Below, piece after piece: positions 24,401 through 38,229 of a DNA stretch of 64,000 nucleotides. The stretch spans positions 21,589,704-21,653,703 of the forward strand of contig OX439005.1 of NCBI GenBank assembly GCA_949316495.1, written 5' to 3'. The notes under the pieces are model-generated. The model was not told where the DNA came from. It worked only from the letters and a program-made list of their open reading frames with translations, and did no database searches. Numbering within the stretch: the first letter of the stretch is position 1; the number at the start of each line of letters is the position of its first letter. The translations under genes and the position numbers were made by a program. The stretch is from Amphiduros pacificus. Its lineage: Eukaryota > Annelida > Polychaeta > Phyllodocida > Hesionidae.

Positions 24401-27400
24401 CTGGACCCTGTTGATACAATCCAGCCCAGGGGATTATTGGCCACTATCAGTCAATTTTAGTCATTGTACAGGTTTCCATAATATATTCTGACCAAAATTC
24501 ATCAGACACCCATAAGTGTGCCACAGGCATATTATAAATTATCTTCAGGCTGCCTCACATGTGGGGGATGTCTATACATGTGCTGTATGGAAATCTTTAG
24601 GCAATGGGGTTAAGGTGTGGGATGTGAGGGGGATAGTCTTAAGGCCATGAGGCATCCATGTGATCAAACCCATGGCATATCTCAATTTTTGCTAAAAAAA
24701 ACTACCCAGTATATGGGACACTGGAAAATCGGCTGATCTCTGGTCGGCTACCATTGTAAATGTGATTGAGGCACTAGAACATATCTATGTTAAAAGTAAC
24801 AGAGCAGTGAAAATTATACTCACGTGCTGGTAAAATTTCTACTACTTTTAATAGATAATCTTCATAAATTTTATATTGTGCTAATTTATTCTTCAAATAT
24901 TCCTGTCTGAAAAATAAAGAGGACATCTTTTGTATTCAATTATTTAATATAAATATCTAATATAGTTAAAAGGTGGGACTTAAATGTAATAATATGCAGG
25001 GATCACTTGAAAAAGTCAAATGTAAATAATATGAAAGCAATTCTGATATAATGCTTCTTTCCTTGTCTCTCCCTTAAGAATAAGTTTACTTACTTTTGCC
25101 TAAGTTCTTCTAATTGTTCCATAAACATATCATATTCTTTTGTTTTTTGTTCTTTTAATTTGACTTCTGTCTGGTACTTTTGTATTGCTCGTCTTCTTTT
25201 TGCCTCATTTTCTTTGATAAATTTCTCAAATTTTGAAACCCTATCTTTCATCTGAAATGATAATATCAGATATTTATCAAAATTCCCATTAATTATAAAC
25301 ATTAAATATAATCTTTTACAATTCATAACCAATATAAGTATTTATCTTCAACAAAGATATTGTAAGCATTAATGTGACAAACCAATTATAATCACACCAT
25401 TGAGGAGACAGAATAATTGCTTTTGTGGCATAATAACAAATTGTCAATAATCTCCAGTCAGTCTATTTATCATATCACTTGAGATTTTTTTATTCCTCTA
25501 TTTTTATTGGGTGATGTACATCAGTGAGCTCAGAGGATGAGTCAGTAGTACACTTACGCCTTGTTGTTTCTTCTGTATGTCCATCTGCCTCTGTGCGCAG
25601 ACTTCCATGCGTTGCTGGAACTGATGTCGTTTATCCTGGAGTTCATCGTCCACCCGTTCCACCTCCACTTCCTTCTTAAGAAGCAGAGTCTTCTGTAGCG
25701 TGTTGATTCCAGCCTCCAGCAGCTTGCCGGCCGAGTCCTTGACAATGGGGAACTGTGCAATATCATCTTCCTCATCTTCACTGCAGATATACACAAGCCT
25801 TAATATAGACTAATATAGAAGGTCCCTGGCAATGAATGCATATTATCCAATGTTAAGGTTACTCTATATTAGCTCGATTGTTATCATCCCTTATAGACCT
25901 TTTTAATTCTGTGAGGATCCATACCAGCATAGTAGAGGGGGCTGAAACTCAGTCAATATATTACCTTTGGGGAAACATATTGGTTTAAAATGGTTGGTTC
26001 TGTTTGTTTTATGCGAAATATGAATACATATACATTGGACTGTTTTGATTCTACCTTCTTCAGGTATACAATCGAAATTTTCTTGTCTAGCCTTTGAAGA
26101 GTCACCCTGCGTGACGAAACGCGTCAGGCACCTATTTTTTTTACAAAATTTCAATAGCCATAGTTTTTCTGATCACACCAATAGTCTGTAACACTACATA
26201 TACATTGGACTTGATATTTTTTGGTAGTGTTTGTTAGAGTTAGGATTTGAGACAGACATTCCCATGTTTTGTCTGCTGGACAACATAAAAACATTTCTAA
26301 GAAATGATCACCATTCTGCTTTTTAACATAACCATCCCACTCTGAAAATTTTGATATTCTATGTTTCTAAACATGTTTGGCTATGGAATAAAACAAAATA
26401 ATTACAATTATCTCATTCCGATTTTTACTAAAAACCCAAAGTTTGAGGTTTTTTTTCTATAAAATTGAAAATTACAACCCATAATTGTTTTGAAAATGAA
26501 ATTCTGGAAGTAGACATTGTAAGTGAGATATAATATGGATTTACATTTTATAACTTTGTTTGTGTGTCAAATTTCTAAAGAAAGTATCATAAAATAATCA
26601 AAGTATCAAAGTATTACGAAAGCTGAAGTGACAATAAATTGTATGAGAAAGTTCCATTGAAACCCATAATACGCAACAATGGCATTTTGTATAATTAACA
26701 TCAAGCCTTAAACTAGCATGGACCAAAGCCTATGGTTTGAGCGCTAGCTGTCAGTGTATTCTCAGATGTGTACACTAATTATGCACTCAAAAAACTGATT
26801 ACACTTTTACTTCATATAAATGAGTCTGTGCCCTGTTGCCACCCAACTTGTACAGATCTACATTATAAATATATGCTTATGTAGTATTGATCTACGGTGA
26901 ATTCACTGGCCTGGCTAGCCATATTATTGAACTACTACATAATACTTATAAGTGTTATACCTTGTGTTGTAACAGCATTTCCCTTGTGAATTATATTAGT
27001 TCCTGTCTCACACCCAGTAATACTGATACCCAGGATTATCATGTAATATATGACTAAACCAATTTTCTATGGCAAAGCAAGAAATCAACTTTTTTTAAAC
27101 CAATTGTTGAATATATAAGAAGGCTGTTGCCTGAACTAATGACATGAATAGCTTTTTCAAGTCTTGTATTGAAAGTGTGCAATTATGTGAAATAACCAAG
27201 TAAGATTTATGAGCTTCGGGTATGGGATAACTAGGATTGAAATAGGACTAAATTTGATCTAATGACTGGCTGTCCAGCCCCACTGACCATGCTAACAATG
27301 TACAGTATGTGTCCCATACTGAACCAACATGGAATCATTACTGCAGAAAATGAAACAGGTTCCACGCAGATCCCTGCAATGATCTTGCCAATAACTATTA

Positions 27401-30400
27401 AATTTCCTCTCTTTGCAAGAAACTACTTAATTGAATACTGAATTTGAAATCTTTAATGAAACAATGAAAGTTTATTTAAGCATTTTTTAATGAATCCCAA
27501 ATATGATTTCCTATGCAAAATGGTAAAACTCCTGCTGATGCTAGATACAAAACATGAATTTTCTGTCATAAACTGTCACAGAAAAATCTTCCAGACAGGT
27601 TTCTCAAAGTCAGGTCCAATGAGCAAGATCAAAAGGTGAAACTAACATGACATAACACTTGGACCTAACAAACACAGGTTACTGTGCATGTACAGACAAT
27701 ATTGTGACATTTTACCATGCTTGCAGTTTTCAAAATAAATTTGTAACATGTGTAACAATTTACACATCTCTTGATCTGAAATAAATGAAAGTGATGAATT
27801 ATGAATATATCATGTTGAAAATGTCATGCATGCATGAATGCTGTGCAATGCATGAGCAATTAAGTGAGAGATTTAACCCAGAAAAACAACCCAGAATACA
27901 CTGACTGCAGTGCCTGAGGTTCACACAATCAAAAACTGCTCAAACCTTTCCTAATATTGTTAAAAAATTGTATCCAGACCTAAAATTTTCTGATTGAAAT
28001 TTGCATAGGTAATGATTTATTTTTGCTTGAGTAAGGAGATTGTTATAGGGCACTTGCTGCATACTGATTCCTCGTGTGAAATATGACTGTAGGATTTTGT
28101 TAATGCAAAATATAGGGTAAAAGTGTATGATCTGATCTAAAGTATAGGATATTTCACTTAAATGATAATTCACAGTACTGATAATTCACATATTTGCATG
28201 TATTTTATATTTGAAAGGCTTTTCAAATCAAATGGACTTCCTGTTTTTCATGTAACTTTTAAATAGACAGACCTTTTCAAGTGCTCTTAAAAAAGATGAG
28301 ATAGTTTTTTATGATTTATCATTAATCCAAGTATTATATTGTCAGTATATTTGACCAGGAAATGAAGACAATTATTTAAAGTATTGTTCTATCTCCAATA
28401 TACATGTAGATATCTATTGAACCATTTGGCAAGACTCATTAAAGCCAATAAAGTTGTGTTTGTGTGTCCATGTATGGTTCACTTTCCTTAAGCATTAATA
28501 CATTAAACGGAGTCTTATTTTGTCACAACAAAGGTGTTAAATTATAAACAGTTGGAGCCAAAGATCTATTTGGTCATGCATACACATGATCAAATAAGGT
28601 CAGCATGGTTATTGCACAATATGGTCAGGCATTGGCAACCTCATTTGGTAATGTTCATATGTGAGAAAAATATATGTTTGGCTCCAATTGACAAATCAAT
28701 TTTGACATGTATTGTGATTGGGGTTTAGACTGATCACTGTGACATCACATGGCCCGGGGCCATATGGGAAAACTAAATTCATTGTGTTCCATACAACTTG
28801 AAATGATATTACTGCATACAAATGATACCAGAAGACCTGCCTTAATAGACCCATTATATAGACCCATTATAACACTTCAAATCTATCAAATGTAATTATG
28901 CATACCGTGATATATTTTAGAAATTAATATGTCAAACTGCCATCAATATTGGACCTTCCCTTTAGAATATTAGACAACATGGGATTTTGTTACCCCAAAA
29001 CAGGATATTTACCCCAATACTCAAATATATGATTTTAAAGGATTATATAGAATGATACAGAACATATTATTATATTGTAATGATTCTGAAAAGCATGAAG
29101 CTGAGAACAAAAACAATTTGAAGAATGTTTGATATTGGTGTTTGTACACAAGCTTTACAATTAAGCCTTCAGTTAAACATCATTGAACCACCCAAGACTT
29201 AATGCATCTGCCCAATTAATTTTAAACCTTATTTCCTTATGGTATACGAGCAAATCATCCTTTCTAATGGTCAATTGGTCAATAAGCATGAAGCTAACCC
29301 TGGGATGGGTAAATTAGAATGTTCAATATCTTTTTTTTCAGAATTTCAAAAAGGAGCAATATTGTGGTAGGAGATTTCTACTTTAAAGAAATGATATACT
29401 ATATATATTGGTAAATATTGTGAATTAGAAAGCTTTGTGGCCTTGAGTTCATCCCATCTTAACCTCTACATGCATCCAGTGAACTCCTAGCATCAGACAA
29501 CTTAATCTAGTTCAGTGCAATGAAAATAAATATTTGGGAAATTTTTTTTATGTGAATTAATACCTTCAATCCAAAGCTTGTTTTCTTCTTAAGTGAAATT
29601 AAATTATTGTATTCTAAAAATGGTCAAGAATTGTACAATTAAGGACAAAGAAATGTTGCACCATAGAACACCTATCAATTTTAACAGTTTCACTTCAATC
29701 AGCTTTATCACTGGGTCATGAACTGCATTTGAAAATCTATTTTTAATTTTCTTTGCAAAGAAAGATTCTGTAATTTACCTGGTTCTCTTGGACAAATTAT
29801 CTCAATGTAGTATTGAAGAGATTTAATCTCAGAATCTTAATCCGAGTTAAATATACTTCACACTGGGAAAATAATATGAATGGAATCGAATACTTGCAGT
29901 TAAGATAAAAATCACCAAATTTTGCATCATATCTATGAAATAACTATTATAGGTGATATGTAGATGAAAAGATAACCAAACTGCGTTTGACTCAATTTGT
30001 CTACAATTACAACAAATATTAAAATGTACTAAGTAATTCAAAGAAAACACAACTCTGGTACGCATATCCGTGTAATATTTGATTCAATTAACCTCGCTGT
30101 TGATTTATGTTCGTCCATTACAACGCTGGGAGTTATCAAGTTACGGAATAAGCCGTGGAATTTATTTGATGACAAATATTGGCAGACTTTAACAGGACCT
30201 GAGCGTATTGATTGACAAATACTGATCAGTCCACACAACATGATAACAAGGTTCTATAAAGTTAACTCGCATAAAGTGTCTATCAAATGCACCAATGCTA
30301 AAATACAGTGATCGCCTCTTGTTCATGCTGTTCGCAGCAGATGATTGATAAATTAAACTGTTTTATTATTTATGGGGACAAAACTTTCTGGGTCTCGCTG

Positions 30401-30556
30401 ACCAGCACTGACAGCCTGACTCATGTGTCATGTATATTTCATGAAGCTGAACTGCTGCCAAATAAACTTTCCTACCACTTACCGGTTGTGAAGTTGGGTG
30501 ACAAACACATTTCGTTTTGGAGTGTCAAGATCCAGTTTGTAATCTCCGGTAGCCAT
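21376..30556 (-). CDS. CFAP73: CFAP73/CCDC42-family coiled-coil axonemal protein, eight exons
   Basis: Proteins of this DUF4200 family (CFAP73, CCDC42, CFAP100) build the modifier-of-inner-arms complex or related scaffolds in motile cilia and sperm flagella. Exons on the minus strand are 30483-30556, 25558-25780, 25094-25251, 24824-24906, 23451-23560, 22681-22851, 22317-22433 and 21376-21486, with GT-AG introns and continuous phase; total 1047 nt, 348 residues. The start MATGDYKLDLDTPKRNVFVT is the only ATG that fits exon 1. The DUF4200 core follows: GINTLQKTLLLKKEVEVERV, QQRMEVCAQRQMDIQKKQQG, then VSKFEKFIKENEAKRRRAI. Long coiled coil continues to about residue 275, then GQIIMAINNLADKC matches the family C-terminal block (CCDC42 GTIKMATLNLF). 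The last exon ends ERRTASIKGRPR. The exon 6 donor is GTGTGC, weaker than the others. Gene name is less sure than family: CCDC42 is the alternative. Confidence 0.85.
22035..22260 (+). repeat. Dispersed repeat shared with 12062-12290
   Basis: Same ordered blocks as the copy in SAE1 intron 1 (ACAAATATTAGCCAATGAG, AAAATGCATTTTGG, GTTCACAAACATTAC). It lies in the last intron of the CFAP73-like gene. Confidence 0.6.
22934..23487. repeat. ~32-bp minisatellite built from the exon 5 splice donor of the CFAP73-like gene
   Basis: About 16-17 units of 30-34 bp. On the gene strand each reads GTGAGTAGACATTAATARCM plus ATATCAGAYGAG, that is, an intron start followed by a copy of the exon end. The true exon 5 ends ACATTAATAGCCATATCAGA plus CGAG at 23451, and the first unit follows with no gap. 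At least ten units retain an intact GAG/GTGAG donor-like junction. Confidence 0.92.
23829..24429. mobile_element. Foldback MITE in CFAP73-like intron 4
   Basis: The left end CAGGGTTGGATTGTATCAAC and right end GTTGATACAATCCAGCCCAG are inverted matches, followed inward by GGGGGTCCAAATC on the left and GATTTGGACCCCCAA on the right. Further internal palindromes contain CACCGATTTGGACCCC. The ends resemble hAT (CAGGG), but I could not find a convincing 8-bp target duplication. Confidence 0.7.
25885..26165 (-). repeat. Possible Penelope-like or other retroelement terminal fragment
   Basis: The stretch CTTTGAAGAGTCACC, then GTGACGAAACGCGTCAGGCA, resembles the GAAGA-(hairpin)-CGAAACGCGTC signature often found at the ends of Penelope-like elements. 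A looser relative (GCCTGAAGAAGTCCCTTGAA, GGACTGAAACATGTCGC) lies at 32998-33040. This is inference from motif memory only. Confidence 0.35.
26200..30480. other. Rest of intron 1 of the CFAP73-like gene
   Basis: About 4.3 kb of AT-rich sequence with no frame, repeat array or RNA gene that I can support on either strand. Confidence 0.5.
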
Positions 30557-32980
30557 TGTGACTAAAATGTGAAAAATCCTTTATTTTGAGTGATTTTGAC
30601 AGATAGCAATAAAATTCAATCATATCCTGGCCTCCATGTTGAAAACAACTTTATGCAAATGAGGCAGCTCCCTGACGACGCGTCATGTGACCAGGTGCAC
30701 TCTCACCTGTCAATCATTGCCGACTGGGAATTCGACACACAGTCTTGTCAAGTTGTACTTTACAATGCCTTAATGATCCCCTATTCGGCAATTTACGATA
30801 AATGTGCCCGTTTGTGCCACTGGTTAAGCTGATATAGAACAGTTAAAAATTCGTTTTAAAAACGTATGTTAATCAGAACAGTTTAAAAAAAAGATTGGGT
30901 GATAACTGAGAGCAATAATGACTACCAAATAAATTAAACATGGCTATTGTTGACCTTAATAGTCAACATGTATATTTTTTCAATTTGTGCAATTTTGAGC
31001 GCAGATGAATATTTAATTAATAATCTTGACAGTTTTATTGGTTATCTTTTTCGTTTGGTTTTGTTGATTAAGATTCAACAGTGATTTTCACATCTCCTGC
31101 AAATAAATAAAAAGGGAAATATTGTATTCGGTTGTAGTAGTTCCTAAAGAAGGCTTGTAGTAAAAACTTTCTTAATATAACAGCCAAAAGAAAAATATTC
31201 TTTGAGAAGTACTTTGTCAAGAGGCTTTTTGCAAAGGACTTATATACATGTATTTGCTTTAAGTCACAGCTTCAGCCCAAGGCTGTTTTGAATGGCATAT
31301 TGACTTTTATATGTTGTTCATGGGTAAACACGTGAAGAGAAAATATTTAGTTGTCATTAGGGCTCTGTGATAGCTTTAATGCATACAAACATTATTTCCC
31401 AGCAGACACGTCACGTGAAAACCACGTCGATTTCTGGTTGAAATCTCAGAAACTCGTGACCATTTTTCAAGATGGGATTTACTGGTCCAGTTTTTTATAT
31501 TTAATTTTTGAGTTTAAGACATGATTTTCAAGACATAAAATATATATTTGATGTGAACTTCAGAAATGAGATTATTTAATTATCCAAAAATAAATTTCGA
31601 CCTTTTAAACGATTTTTATACTGATAAAATCCTAGGATTATACATTTTTAGTCATGCAATAAGCTCAACATACTCATTGGTAGAATTGTCAAAGATATTA
31701 TGTTGATTTCCGGTATTGGTGTGAATTATTTTGATTAAAAATAAGAAATGTTTTGCTTTTGAAAATGTGTAGACAACTTATATGAAATAATAAAGCATAA
31801 TGATTTGAAAGCATACAATATGCCACTTTATGTTTGTCTAAAACTCATAATTTGCATTGTTGGTGAACTAAATATTGAGCTGATGAGCTTGAGGGCGAAC
31901 ACAGCCCTTATGACATGTTACAAATTTTGTGCAATTATTTTGTTTAATTTTGAAGATGATTATTAGTCACGGAAAAATAATCATTTTAGGGGGAAAAGTG
32001 AAAAACAAATTTATGTATGACCCTTTGGTGGAAAAAAGTATTGAGAACGCCAACGTTAAGCGTTGACAGGGCATTTTTAACAGTGTCCAATTTGGATAAT
32101 TTTTACTTATTTTGAGCAATTCCTTGCTTATTCATAATAAACTTAAATGTACCACTGGTGTAATTAAGGAAAGTTATCGCATAACACACACCTGAGGTGT
32201 ATTATCACAAACTAATGGATATATATTCTCATGGAGCTACACAGGGAATGTGAAAAGCTAAGACAGAGCCGAAGTCGTTTGATCAACGTAATGTCATTTT
32301 TCCTTCTGTCGTATAGATCCAGTTTACACACAGTAAATACTATTCATAGTGAATACTGAAATCAAACCTATGCTATTCTTACCATTAGATTAGCAGACAT
32401 ATGCGTATATGTTATTTGCTGCTATATAAAATAAGTATACTAGTCAGGTACCAATGTTAATGATACATTTCATCATTTCCAAATATATGATTTATCCATA
32501 AACAGAAAAAAATATAAATCGTGGGATCGGACGCATGCAAATGTGTGCACGACTGGCAAAATAAGAAATAATAATAATGATTGGGAAAGCAATAATGAAA
32601 ATGGCTTCACATGGAAAAAATGCGATTTTTGTTCTCTGTATCTCGAAATCAAATCAAATACTTATTTACACCAAAATGTAAATTTATATTTTAGGCAAAA
32701 TAAACCTTGTTTACGTTGAAATCGATGATAATATTATTGCTAGAGATCTATGTTAGAATTTAACATTGAAGTAAAACGATGGTCAACTGTTTGCTTTATT
32801 CAAGAAAAAGGAGCGCAACATTGGTTTTGTAACAAGAAAAGTTTCTTTAAAAATTAAACTGTTGTGTACTGTAAAAACTATTGGAATGGCGTATTTTTGA
32901 CACATAAATTTGTACGAATTACAATTACGATTACTAATTAGGAGGGGATATTTTTCCCATGTTTTTGGCGCATACCAGAT
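30557..32980. other. 5' flank of the CFAP73-like gene and AT-rich intergenic DNA
   Basis: Immediately upstream of the ATG there is moderately GC-rich sequence, including GACGACGCGTCATGTGACC near 30674-30692, which may be part of the promoter. A clear RFX X-box, expected for ciliary genes, was not found by eye. The rest is AT-rich and apparently empty. Confidence 0.4.
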
Positions 32981-33047
32981 ATCAGATATGAAATTAAGCC
33001 TGAAGAAGTCCCTTGAAGGACTGAAACATGTCGCAATTTTTACTTTG

Positions 33048-33049
<2 letters not shown>

Positions 33050-33116
<67 letters not shown>
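33050..33116. repeat. (TA)n microsatellite
   Basis: About 32 uninterrupted TA dinucleotides directly after the Penelope-like motif region. Confidence 0.95.
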
Positions 33117-33117
<1 letters not shown>

Positions 33118-33801
33118 TAGCAATCACGATTCATCTGAGTATAACGTCGCGTCAGACCTTCTTAGCAAGGTCAAACAGCCAATGACACATTGCGACATCA
33201 TATTATAGTTTGTGTGGAAATAATATATGTAGAAAAAAATGATAGCTGAAAAAAGTGCAGGGATCTCTTCTCTCCGGTGTTTTTCTTGATTGTTACCTTC
33301 CCTTATGAACCCATGTTATTCTGTGAGGGTCCTTACAGGCCCTTTCTTGAGGGAGGGTAGCTGATGACAAAACCTGAGACATATCAACGAACAAAGACTA
33401 TACCAAGATTAATATCTGTCACAACATGTAAAACATAATAGTCGCATATTTTGATTGACATCTCATTTCAATCAGGTTTTCCCACACATAACTGTCTTTC
33501 GATTCTGAATGTTTTTTTGTGAATGCATTTGTGACCAAAACGACATACAGCATGGCAGTCGTCATATCAGCTGTCATGTCTACAAACCCTTGCCAGCATG
33601 TATTGTACTTGACACAAGGGACACCTACTTGTAGTGGGTCACAGAAGTTGAAACTCAAACAGTTAGAAATGGATGAAGAGAATATTCGAAGCCAGAAATC
33701 ATTTAGATCAAGTGTGAGCAATGTTATTTTCATAATAATCCTGCATGTGTGAATATCTTGGTCTTCTTCATTTATCAAATCCCTTTGTTTGCGTTTTATA
33801 G

Positions 33802-35289
<1,488 letters not shown>

Positions 35290-35679
35290 TCAACTGATAA
35301 TCACGACTTTATGTTGCTTTGTTGCAAAGAAATATGAAAAGTAATGCAAAAATTAAGACTGTTAGATATAATTATTTGCCAGTTATGACCTATGCTCTTC
35401 CATATTGATCTTTCAAGACAATGTATTCTTATAAGATCGAGATACAGAGGCACAGCTGAAATATCTCACTGTAGGTCCTAATCTCAGCAAACGCGCTTTG
35501 CACGTAAATTTTAAAAATTTACAAACGTGCTATATTATATTCATGTATATTTACAAATAAATTCAATAATTATCTTATGAAAATAATTTTTTTAATGAGA
35601 AATTTACCATATGAGTATGTGAAAATATTGTCTCTAACAGCACAGCATTTTTTATGAAAATGTTAATGGTCACAAAAAG

Positions 35680-38125
35680 ATGAGTTTTCAGTCTACTCCT
35701 AAAGGAGGTGACTGAAGTACACTAGTCCTAATGTCACTAGGGAGGGCATTCCATAGTCTGGGGCTAATGGATGAAAAAATCCCTGTCATCGACTGTTTTC
35801 AGATGGGTCCTAGGAACAGATAGGTAAGTACCATCATTTGATCTCAGACACCTATCTCCCTGTTTCACTAGGAGAAGATCACACAAGTAAGAAGGTGCCT
35901 TACCAATTAAGACCTTCCAGGTCATACGGAGAATTTTGAATTCAATCCTAGCATGAACAGGGAGCCAGTGTAATTCCTCCAATTTCTCTGATAAGATAAC
36001 ATTTCCTGATCTTTCCTACCACATGAATTGCAGAGTTCTGCACGTACTGCAGCTTTTTAAGATGTGACTGTGTGGAAGACCAGCAAGAATACCATTTCCA
36101 TAATCTAGGGTAGATGTAACAAAAGCATGAGTTAATGTTGCAGCAGTCTTCTCGTCTAGACATTGTCTAATGACTTCTAAATTCCCAATGTGGTAATGTC
36201 TCTTTTTCCACATTTCCTTATTTGTGCCTTCATGCCCATATTTGAGTCAAGTGTGATTGAAAGGTCAACTACTGAATCACTAGGTGTCTCCTACTCTGAG
36301 AGTGTTAGTGATAGTGTTGGCAGCAGTACCATACCTGTCAGTACAGATGAGCATCTCAGTCTTACCATCATTTATTTTCATCTTGTTTGAAATTAGAAAT
36401 TTCCTGACTTCACTGACACATAATTCTATTCATGTCTACTAATGTCTACTTGTTAACTAGATGTATGATCTACGGGGATGTAAATCTGCGTGTCATCTGC
36501 GCAAATATGATAATTTAGTTCATACATAGCAAGGATATCAGCAAGTGGGGACATGTATATTGTGAACAGAATGGGACCAAGGACCTATCCCTGCGAGACC
36601 CCCATATTTAATTGGTTTAAGCGAGGATTTGTGACATTTACGCATTGCTTCCTATTTATGACCGCATCCAGGCAAGAGCATGATCATTAACCTTGTACCT
36701 TGATTCAAATCTATCAAACAATATTTGATGGTCAATGGTATCAAAGGCTGCTGAGAGGTCAAGCAAAAGTAGAATTACTGACCTTTTGTTGTCAAGATCA
36801 CACTGGATATCATTATGTACTCTAAGTAAGGCAGTTTCAGTGCTATGATGTTCTTTGTAGGCCGATTGTAATTTGTCAGTAAGCCCATTCCTTACTAAAT
36901 GTGGTACAAGATGGTTTGCTACCGCCCTTTCAATGAGTTGGGAATGTAGGTTAAGTTTGAAGCAGGTCTGTGATTTTTCTCAATCAGTTCCAGACCCAGT
37001 TATTTCAGAAGAGGTACAATAATGGCAATTTTCATTTTGTCTGGTACAGTGGTGTCAGACAGTGATTTGTTTATGATGGCAGTAATCATGGACATGACTT
37101 TTTAGCTGCCCTTTTTACCAGCTTGCGAACATGATCAGTTGTTAAATGTACAAACCTATTAAGTCCACTGGGGGTCGATTGTTCGAAGTGCCACCTGGTG
37201 TGAACTTTGCGTTAGTTGGTATATCATTCATGTCTTTACGATTTGCTTCTATTTTTCCAAGAAAGTAATCATTGAACTTCTCAGCCTGAGATGTTTCACA
37301 CTCTGATTGTGGCATTGACGTGTCCTCAGCCTTGTGCATGATCGAATCAATGACTCTTTTGAGCCATGCTTGTTGTCTTCAACTAACTCGATTCGGATGA
37401 TTTTAAAAGAGAGTTATATTTGTTTCTCTGAGTATTATATAGTTCCTTATCAATGTGAAGACTTGATTTCTTGGATCCTCTTGGAACCTCTCACGTTAAA
37501 TTTGGTCATTCATCCAGGGTACTGGCTTGTGTTGGGATATCTTGGCACTAATCCATTAGGAATGTTAACTCCCTATCATAGTAATCCAACATGTCAACCA
37601 GGGATAAGTGCTCCGAGGCATTATTTGTCACATGGATTTGAGGTCATCCCTTAGAGTTATTAGATTTGTGCTTGTAATTTTTGGGGGGAATTTGGTTGGT
37701 ACAATGTCAAGATACAATTTTATCATTTTATGATCAGATATTTATTCATCCACCAGGTGGCTCTGAACCATCTTATTTCCCTTATAAGTCATGATTAGGT
37801 CAAGGGTGTATCCTATGCTATGAGTTGATTCATCAATCCACCGATTCATGTCAAACGTTGATAAGATGTCAATAAATTTTATGACATCAGGTTTGGCAGA
37901 TTTGTTTACGTGAGAATTATAGTCACCCAACTAATTGGGTGAATTCATCATAGAACTCAGAATAGGTATATCTATTTCCATCAGATGGCTCTGGTCTGTG
38001 GATAACCACAAATATTATTATCTTGCCCCTAACCAGTAATGAGGCTTCCATTTGTTCCATAGTGCTAACAGTAGGAGGGTCCAGTCTGTTGTAAAAGGTA
38101 TTTCACATCTGTGTAACAGGCGCAG
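35680..38125 (-). mobile_element. Degenerate LINE B (endonuclease C-terminus and reverse transcriptase)
   Basis: Minus-strand pieces in 5'-3' order: FVVIHRPEPSDGN and GDYNSHVNKSAKPDVIKFID (endonuclease, about 38060-37742) then THSIGYTLDLIMTY; a linker with SQAEKFNDYFLGKIEANRK (37339-37142); the RT core with LFTIYMSPLADILAMYELNY and ADDTQIYIP (about 36580-36475); and a CR1/L2-type tail with LDYGNGILAGLP, LHWLPVHARIEFKIL and APSYLCDLL (36110-35764). Several frames are needed to follow it, so it is inactive. CR1/L2/Rex-like clade by motif. Confidence 0.85.
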
Positions 38126-38229
38126 GCATCCTCCCATACACCCAATCCTGAAAGAGTGAGGTTTGAGGGAACCCTCTTCAAGTTGCCTTATCACCACCCT
38201 CTCACCACCCTTGTAGATATTGGTGAAAC

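Noticed and set aside
31877-31915. CTGATGAG...GCGAAC resembling a hammerhead ribozyme core
   Set aside because: The GAAA core position is not satisfied and stems I and III do not form convincingly. Another CTGATGAG at about 1109 also lacks the partner core.
33419-33778. Overlapping frames on both strands near the ABCC remnant
   Set aside because: No recognisable domain, no splice context, and no continuity with the ABC blocks.
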